Of a DNA stretch of 40,227 nt, positions 36,323 to 40,227 are shown piece by piece. This stretch comes from Martelella mediterranea. GTDB taxonomy: Bacteria > Pseudomonadota > Alphaproteobacteria > Rhizobiales > Rhizobiaceae. Location of the stretch: contig NZ_SMAR01000033.1 in assembly GCF_004342225.1 (NCBI RefSeq), positions 1 to 40,227 of the forward strand. Reading direction: 5' to 3'. Within the stretch, counting starts at the first letter, position 1; each line of letters opens with the position of its first letter. The notes under the pieces are model-generated. The model was not told the DNA's origin, did no database searches, and was given only the letters and a program-made list of their open reading frames with translations. The position numbers were made by a program, and so were the translations under genes.

Positions 36323-38176
36323 AGCACTGTCCTGCCTATCGAAGACAAGCCGCGCTGGGCTATCTATACCGCTGCCGACGGTCAGGTGACCTTTGCCATT
36401 CCATTCGTGTTTCAGGCCGCCATCGATGTCAGCGTATTTATCGAGGTCGATGACAGCTGGGAGAAGATCACAAGCGGATACACCATCACAGGTGCTGAAA
36501 ACCCAATCGGCGGATCCGTCACCTTTTCTTCCGGCAGAGCCCCAGGCGACCGAATTCTGGTTTTGGGGGCAGCCCTTCTGGAACGTGTCCTTTCCATTGT
36601 CCGCTCCGGCCGCTTCTCGTCCAAAGCCATCGACGATGATTTCGACCGGCTTCTGCTGATCGTCCAGGAGCTGGACCGAGACCGCCAGCGTTCGATCAAA
36701 AGTGAGTATGGCGAGGATGGGCTGACGCTTGCTGCAGGTATTGGTGATGAACGAGCTTTGATAAAGCGTGGAGCAAAGCTCGAAGCGGGGCCGCTCATAG
36801 ATGAAATAGAAAATGCGCAAGGTTACGCTCTCGACGCCAAAGAGAACCAAGAAAGATCGAAGAAAGCGGCGATTGTTGCCGCAGGCTCAATGACAACGGT
36901 TATTGACCCTCAATTTAGCAATCTGGCGACTGCACAAGCATACTCGCCGGTGATTGCACCTGATTATATTCGCACGGCGGGATATTCTGCCTCTGGCGAT
37001 GGCGGCGGCGCTATGTACAAGAAGGCGGCAAGCGAACCGGCTCATGCTGGTAAATTGTCAATCACTCTTGACGATGCCGTCACTGTTGTCTGGTATGAGT
37101 TGGCAGAGTTGAAGCCAACTCCGCTTATGTTCGGGGCTGTTGACGATGGCACAAGCACGGATGACACTGATGCTTTTGACGGACTGTCTTCGTACTGCGA
37201 AGAAAATGGAATCCCGGGGTACATCCCAGCCACATCTACCGGCCTTGCAACAAATGGCAATCATACATTCAGTTACGGACTGATTGGAGAGGGCAACTGG
37301 AGGTCAAAGGTATTCGTTACACACGCAACAAATGACGTTATAATTGGTTCAGATTTTTACGGCGGAAATTATGTAGGTGTTTATTATTTCGCCTCAGTTA
37401 CCAGGACTAACGGAGCTACAATAAAAATAGATAATTCTGTGTTACCAAATAACTATTCTCTGGCTACAGTTGTAAGAAATAATGTATTTCAAAACGGGTT
37501 CATTGATATTCAGTTTTTGCGATGTAATGCAGGAAGTGTAGAGGGGAATAGATCATTTGATTTTGCGTATTGCTTCTGTGTTCTTGGAAATGTAGACTTC
37601 CCAGATAATGGGGACTATTCAATTTCTGGTAACGTGTGGGATACAGGTGTATCCGGTGCTTATGCGGGTATTCTACAATTGCAAGCTGGAGGCGCTCGTA
37701 TTGTTAATAACAAAGGTGGTCGCGCTGACTTCGGTTACGTTCTACAGATGCAGAGCGATGACGACACGTCTATCCTTATTATCTCAAATAACTCTTTTGA
37801 AAATCACAACGTTGGTAACATTAGGTTAACGCGAGACACTGGAATAACTGGCGAATTTCGACATGTAATAATTACAGGAAACGAGTTTGCCGGTGTTGTT
37901 TCGCCAAACGCATGCCTAGAGTTGGATTTTGGGTTGGCTGATTTTATAACAAACGTTGTTGTGACGGATAACGTAATCCAATTTACAAATGTTGCAATTT
38001 CTGTAGACCAAGCGAAGAATATTAGGATATCTGACAACGTTTTTGAATCATTCGACGGAAGTTCTGTTGGTGTACAGACTAGTAATGCAGCTACGGGACT
38101 TGTCGGGTATAATGTTTTTTCTAATGTTACTACCCCTTATGCAAATACTGCCGCTGGCGTAACCGTTATATCGTAA
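36320..38176 (+). CDS. Tailspike / tail fibre with beta-helix-like receptor-binding part
   Basis: The protein has 618 residues. The N terminus (DGQVTFAIPFVFQAAIDVSV) resembles the virion-attachment domain of podovirus tail fibres. It is followed by a helical part (LDRDRQRSIKSEYGEDGLTL, YALDAKENQERSKKAAIV) and, from about residue 260, by the GAVDDGTSTDDTDAF motif that opens pectate-lyase-type beta-helix tailspikes. The rest has repeated I-x-x-N-x-F turns (VVRNNVFQNG, IISNNSFENH, IITGNEF, VVTDNVIQF, ISDNVFESF) typical of a right-handed beta-helix. The base composition falls sharply in this last part, a sign of acquisition by transfer. No catalytic residues are assigned. Confidence 0.85.
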   Translation: MSTVLPIEDKPRWAIYTAADGQVTFAIPFVFQAAIDVSVFIEVDDSWEKITSGYTITGAENPIGGSVTFSSGRAPGDRILVLGAALLERVLSIVRSGRFSSKAIDDDFDRLLLIVQELDRDRQRSIKSEYGEDGLTLAAGIGDERALIKRGAKLEAGPLIDEIENAQGYALDAKENQERSKKAAIVAAGSMTTVIDPQFSNLATAQAYSPVIAPDYIRTAGYSASGDGGGAMYKKAASEPAHAGKLSITLDDAVTVVWYELAELKPTPLMFGAVDDGTSTDDTDAFDGLSSYCEENGIPGYIPATSTGLATNGNHTFSYGLIGEGNWRSKVFVTHATNDVIIGSDFYGGNYVGVYYFASVTRTNGATIKIDNSVLPNNYSLATVVRNNVFQNGFIDIQFLRCNAGSVEGNRSFDFAYCFCVLGNVDFPDNGDYSISGNVWDTGVSGAYAGILQLQAGGARIVNNKGGRADFGYVLQMQSDDDTSILIISNNSFENHNVGNIRLTRDTGITGEFRHVIITGNEFAGVVSPNACLELDFGLADFITNVVVTDNVIQFTNVAISVDQAKNIRISDNVFESFDGSSVGVQTSNAATGLVGYNVFSNVTTPYANTAAGVTVIS

Positions 38177-38185
38177 GGGCAAACA

Positions 38186-38287
38186 ATGACCTGTCACCTA
38201 TCTACAAATAGCCTTAATCGCTTACAAGGCGTGCACCCTGATTTGGTGCGCGTCGTAAACGGGGTGACTTATATCGAGCAACTTTGA
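38186..38287 (+). pseudogene. N-terminal remnant of an M15-type endolysin
   Basis: This 33-codon frame contains SLNRLQGVHPDLVRVVNG, which is the characteristic start of M15 L-alanyl-D-glutamate or D-Ala-D-Ala peptidase endolysins (R-L-x-G-V-H-P-D-L-V-R-V-V). After that the family sequence is lost and TGA follows; the zinc-binding part is absent. It stands just before the present endolysin gene, so an older lysin was probably replaced. Confidence 0.6.
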
Positions 38288-38354
38288 TGTTCGACTAAAC
38301 GAAACCCAGCACAAGGCCAGATCGTCTTGCGCAGTTGACCATATCCCGCGCCGC

Positions 38355-38374
38355 TTAAACTGATCTCAGTTTAA
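38355..38374. promoter_or_regulatory. Dyad before the endolysin gene
   Basis: TTAAACTGA and TCAGTTTAA form perfect 9-base arms around a two-base centre. The dyad ends 18 bases before the endolysin start. The tight centre favours an operator over an RNA hairpin. The protein that might bind it is unknown. Confidence 0.45.
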
Positions 38375-38392
38375 CGCGATGACGGTATCCAG

Positions 38393-39175
38393 ATGACCTA
38401 TTCCACACTTGCAGTTCAGGAAGAGCTTGCCGCGCGCGGCTTTGATCCCGGTCCGCGCGATGGCGTGCGTGGCCCGAAGACGATTGCCGCAATCCGGGAT
38501 TTTCAAAAGTCCCACGGGCTTCAGGTTGACGGTATCGTCGGCCCTGAAACGTCCAGCGCACTTTTCCGACCGGCCCTTCCGGAAGAAACTAACCTTTGGG
38601 CTGACATCCTTTCCTTCATTGCCGGACTGATCGGCGCTGAGGCCGAGACGGAGAAGCAGCCGCAGCCGCCCTGGCTGAAAAACGCCTATCTGGATCTTGG
38701 CGAGGCAGAGATCAAAGGGCCAAAGCACAATCTGCGTGTGCTCGAATACTGGCAAGCCATCGGTCAGCCGGTTCATGATGATGAAACGCCCTGGTGCGCC
38801 GCCGGTATAGGCTGCTGGCTGGAAGAAGCCGGGCTTCGTTCCACGCGCTCCGGACTGGCGCGATCATATGGGCGAGACTGGGGCATTGAGCTTGACGGCC
38901 CTGCCCTTGGCGCCGTGGCCGTCAAGCCGCGCGGCGGCAGCACGCTCTACGGCCATGTCACACTTGTAGCTGGTCAAACGTCTGACGGGCAACTGGCGTG
39001 CCTTGGCGCCAACCAGAATGACCGCGTGCAGATCTCGTCCTACTCCGTCAGCGCCTTCTCCGGCGCATCTGACTGCGGGTTTTTCTGGCCGATGGATTAC
39101 CCCGCGCCGGAGCTGATCGGCTTTGACAGCCTGCCACTAATCGACGCCCAGGGCAAAATTCTCAAGGAGGCCTGA
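38393..39175 (+). CDS. Endolysin: peptidoglycan-binding domain plus TIGR02594-like hydrolase
   Basis: The protein has 260 residues. Residues about 1-60 form a PG_binding_1 domain (LAVQEELAARGFDPGPRDGV, then TIAAIRDFQKSHGL). The C-terminal half is a TIGR02594/CHAP-like papain-type hydrolase with the cysteine C135 in DETPWCAAGIGCWLEEAG and the histidine H188 in LYGHVTLVAG. No signal peptide is visible, so a holin must let it through. It lies at the head of the lysis cassette. Confidence 0.88.
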   Translation: MTYSTLAVQEELAARGFDPGPRDGVRGPKTIAAIRDFQKSHGLQVDGIVGPETSSALFRPALPEETNLWADILSFIAGLIGAEAETEKQPQPPWLKNAYLDLGEAEIKGPKHNLRVLEYWQAIGQPVHDDETPWCAAGIGCWLEEAGLRSTRSGLARSYGRDWGIELDGPALGAVAVKPRGGSTLYGHVTLVAGQTSDGQLACLGANQNDRVQISSYSVSAFSGASDCGFFWPMDYPAPELIGFDSLPLIDAQGKILKEA

Positions 39176-39176
39176 T

Positions 39177-39377
39177 ATGACACACGCATTCAACGGTGCG
39201 ATTGCACGCATCCTGCTACGCTATGGCGCCGGTGCGCTGACCAGTTGGGGCCTTGGCAATCAGCTGGCGCGCGATCCGGATATTGTCAACCTTGCTGCCA
39301 CCGGCATTGGCATCTCGATCGCCGCCGGTACCGAGATCTTTTACAAGGTCGCAAAGCGTAACGGCTGGAAGCTCTGA
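39177..39377 (+). CDS. Small membrane protein, holin-like
   Basis: The protein has 66 residues. Two weakly hydrophobic segments (ARILLRYGAGALTSWGLGNQ, VNLAATGIGISIAAGTEIFY) and a basic C terminus (KVAKRNGWKL) are the usual shape of small holin-class proteins. It lies between endolysin and spanin genes, which supports a lysis role. GGAGG ends ten bases before the ATG, inside the endolysin end. No specific holin family is recognised; the 39767 gene is the other holin candidate. Confidence 0.62.
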   Translation: MTHAFNGAIARILLRYGAGALTSWGLGNQLARDPDIVNLAATGIGISIAAGTEIFYKVAKRNGWKL

Positions 39378-39670
39378 TGTTCAGCAACATCAAAGCCATT
39401 GCCGGTGCGCTTGCTGGCGCTGTTGTCGCGGCGGCAATGGTTTATCTGGTCTTCCAGCTCGTCGTTGTTCCGAATGCACGTGAGGGTGGCCGTGAGGCGG
39501 AAAGAGCCGACATCAATCAGGATACACTCAACGCGGTGAAAGAAAGGGTGAAGGACGATGCGAAACGCGAAACGCTATCTGGCTATGAGCTTTGTCTTGA
39601 TTATTTCCGCCATCGCGGCCGGCTGCCAGAGTGTGAGCAGCTGCGGTCCCTTCGTGAAGAACAACCTTAG
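39377..39670 (+). CDS. Rz-like inner-membrane spanin subunit
   Basis: The protein has 97 residues. One N-terminal transmembrane helix (AIAGALAGAVVAAAMVYLVF) is followed by a charged helical, coiled-coil-like region (REAERADINQDTLNAVKERV, DDAKRETLSGYEL). This is the architecture of i-spanins, which with an outer-membrane lipoprotein fuse the membranes at the last step of lysis. A lipoprotein gene overlaps its 3' half in another frame, the classical Rz/Rz1 layout. Confidence 0.78.
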   Translation: MFSNIKAIAGALAGAVVAAAMVYLVFQLVVVPNAREGGREAERADINQDTLNAVKERVKDDAKRETLSGYELCLDYFRHRGRLPECEQLRSLREEQP

Positions 39671-39770
39671 CCCGGCCGGTTTCATCGCGCTCGAAGCAAC
39701 AGACCGCAATGCGCTCAACAACATCACCGGCAATGATCGCGCCGGCGAGAACCTTGGATGCTGGGAATGA
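39558..39770 (+). CDS. Rz1-like outer-membrane lipoprotein spanin subunit
   Basis: The protein has 70 residues. The signal peptide has a lipobox IAAGC with C23 as the lipidation site; the mature chain is about 48 residues. It begins inside the Rz-like gene in a different frame and overlaps it by 113 bases, the usual o-spanin arrangement. AAGGACG stands directly before the ATG. It is less proline-rich than lambda Rz1, which is common outside enterobacteria. Confidence 0.8.
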   Translation: MRNAKRYLAMSFVLIISAIAAGCQSVSSCGPFVKNNLSPAGFIALEATDRNALNNITGNDRAGENLGCWE

Positions 39771-40072
39771 CAAAGCCAACCTTCGACATGCGCATATCAC
39801 TTGGCAACATCATCGCGGCCGCCGCCTTTGCGCTTAGCGTGGCTGGTGCATATTACGCGCTACGCAGTGATGCATCCGCGAACCAGCAGGACATTACCGA
39901 GATCAAAGGATCGATCTCGGATCTGCAGCAATCCAGCGCCACCAAAGAAGATGTGAAATTTCTGCAGAGCCGCGTCTCCGGTATAGAAGCCTACAAGGAC
40001 GATACGATCGACCGCATGGCCCGGGTGGAGACCAAGGTAGATCAGGTTCTGAAAGAGCTGCAGAAGCGGTGA
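39767..40072 (+). CDS. Membrane-anchored coiled-coil protein of the lysis cassette
   Basis: The protein has 101 residues. One transmembrane helix lies near 12-32 (GNIIAAAAFALSVAGAYYAL), followed by a coiled coil (DITEIKGSISDLQQSSATKE, DTIDRMARVETKVDQVLKEL). It may be a holin, antiholin or a structural partner in lysis; the sequence does not decide. ATG 39767 forms an ATGA overlap with the lipoprotein stop; ATG 39758 in frame is an alternative. It is the last recognisable prophage gene in the window. Confidence 0.68.
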   Translation: MTKPTFDMRISLGNIIAAAAFALSVAGAYYALRSDASANQQDITEIKGSISDLQQSSATKEDVKFLQSRVSGIEAYKDDTIDRMARVETKVDQVLKELQKR

Positions 40073-40104
40073 AGCAAAAACCGTCACTCTCGATATCTAT
40101 TTTC

Positions 40105-40120
40105 ATTTGTCACAAATTTC
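40105..40120. promoter_or_regulatory. Right-end copy of the TTTGTGAC motif (possible P' arm site)
   Basis: The 10-mer GTCACAAATT at 40109-40118 is the exact reverse complement of bases 4112-4121 and 4136-4145 near the tRNA. Integrase arm-type sites are expected at both prophage ends, so this may mark the approach to attR. The rest of 40073-40164 shows no gene and no copy of the tRNA 3' end. Confidence 0.35.
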
Positions 40121-40164
40121 TGTTTTAATAACCGTAATTGCCCACGCTGTTTCGTCCGGGCTTT

Positions 40165-40227
40165 TCAGGGGCTGACGGTTTTGAGGATTGTCTTGAACGT
40201 GTTGGCGCCGGAGCTGAGACGGGCGGT
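40165..40227 (-). CDS. C-terminal end of a leftward gene (partial, unknown)
   Basis: A reading frame enters from the right edge and ends at TGA (complement of 40165-40167); the last residues are SSGANTFKTILKTVSP. There is too little to name the protein or to say whether it belongs to the prophage or the host chromosome. No other evidence supports it beyond an open frame of 20 codons. Confidence 0.25.
   Translation of the reverse strand, partial: TARLSSGANTFKTILKTVSP

Noticed and set aside
36011-36850. 279-codon open frame on the minus strand opposite the small helical protein and tailspike N terminus
   Set aside because: It runs against two well-supported genes, shows no recognisable motifs and has no sensible ribosome site; antisense frames are often open in this codon composition.
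36320-40072. Diversity-generating retroelement, suspected because the head genes resemble BPP-1
   Set aside because: No reverse transcriptase gene and no template/variable repeat pair was seen near the tailspike.
1-40227. CRISPR array, rRNA genes, complete insertion sequences
   Set aside because: No regularly spaced 25-40-bp repeats, rRNA sequence or intact transposase was seen; only a transposase tail is present at the left edge.

Overview
The window holds about 4 kb of alphaproteobacterial chromosome followed by about 36 kb of an apparently complete temperate podovirus. The left part (1-4080) carries the C-terminal tail of a transposase, an O-acetylhomoserine sulfhydrylase (metY type), a small cysteine-containing DUF6455-like protein with a perfect FNR/FixK box upstream, a CoA-binding protein, a small secreted protein, a CcdA-type thiol-disulfide transporter and a tRNA-Lys(UUU) gene. 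Gene content and protein style suggest Hyphomicrobiales, possibly Brucellaceae (Brucella/Ochrobactrum-like). That placement is inference.

The prophage starts just 3' of tRNA-Lys. A leftward block (8259 to 4182) holds an AlpA-like HTH protein, small phage proteins, a DUF3307 membrane protein, an ASCH-domain protein and a tyrosine integrase next to the tRNA. Most adjacent genes overlap by a few bases. The switch region (8260-9218) has a leftward CI-like repressor and a rightward Cro-like gene. Two operators of the form ATAAGC-N6-GCTTAT lie inside the candidate promoters. The repressor's S24-like domain appears to lack the Ser-Lys cleavage dyad.

The rightward early operon (9219-16653) contains many small coupled ORFs, including two tandem cassettes that share a 70-bp 5' flank and a 3' tail. 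It then has a Gp49-like protein, HTH proteins, a Toprim primase and a P-loop replication ATPase. A noncoding stretch (16795-17057) with about 12 AGACAG/CTGTCT repeats, some phased at exactly 11 bp and flanking AT-rich DNA, is the best origin candidate.

The late module (17062-35252) has the order of a T7/BPP-1-type podovirus: small terminase, large terminase, GNAT-like protein, small protein, head-tail connector, Bbp19-like protein, scaffold, capsid, small decoration-like protein, tail tubular A and B homologues, then four internal virion/ejection proteins, one with an M15 peptidoglycan peptidase domain. I see no phage RNA polymerase, DNA polymerase or reverse transcriptase, so host polymerases probably serve it.

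Two leftward genes (a membrane protein and a lipoprotein) interrupt the late strand and look like a lysogenic-conversion moron. After them come a small helical protein, a tailspike whose receptor-binding part is strikingly AT-rich and whose start codon is buried in a hairpin, the stub of a lost M15 endolysin, the present endolysin, a holin-like protein, an overlapping Rz/Rz1-type spanin pair and a membrane-anchored coiled-coil protein. No copy of the tRNA 3' end is found at the right, so attR lies beyond the window or uses a core I cannot recognise. A 10-mer shared by both prophage ends suggests the right end is close to 40.1 kb.
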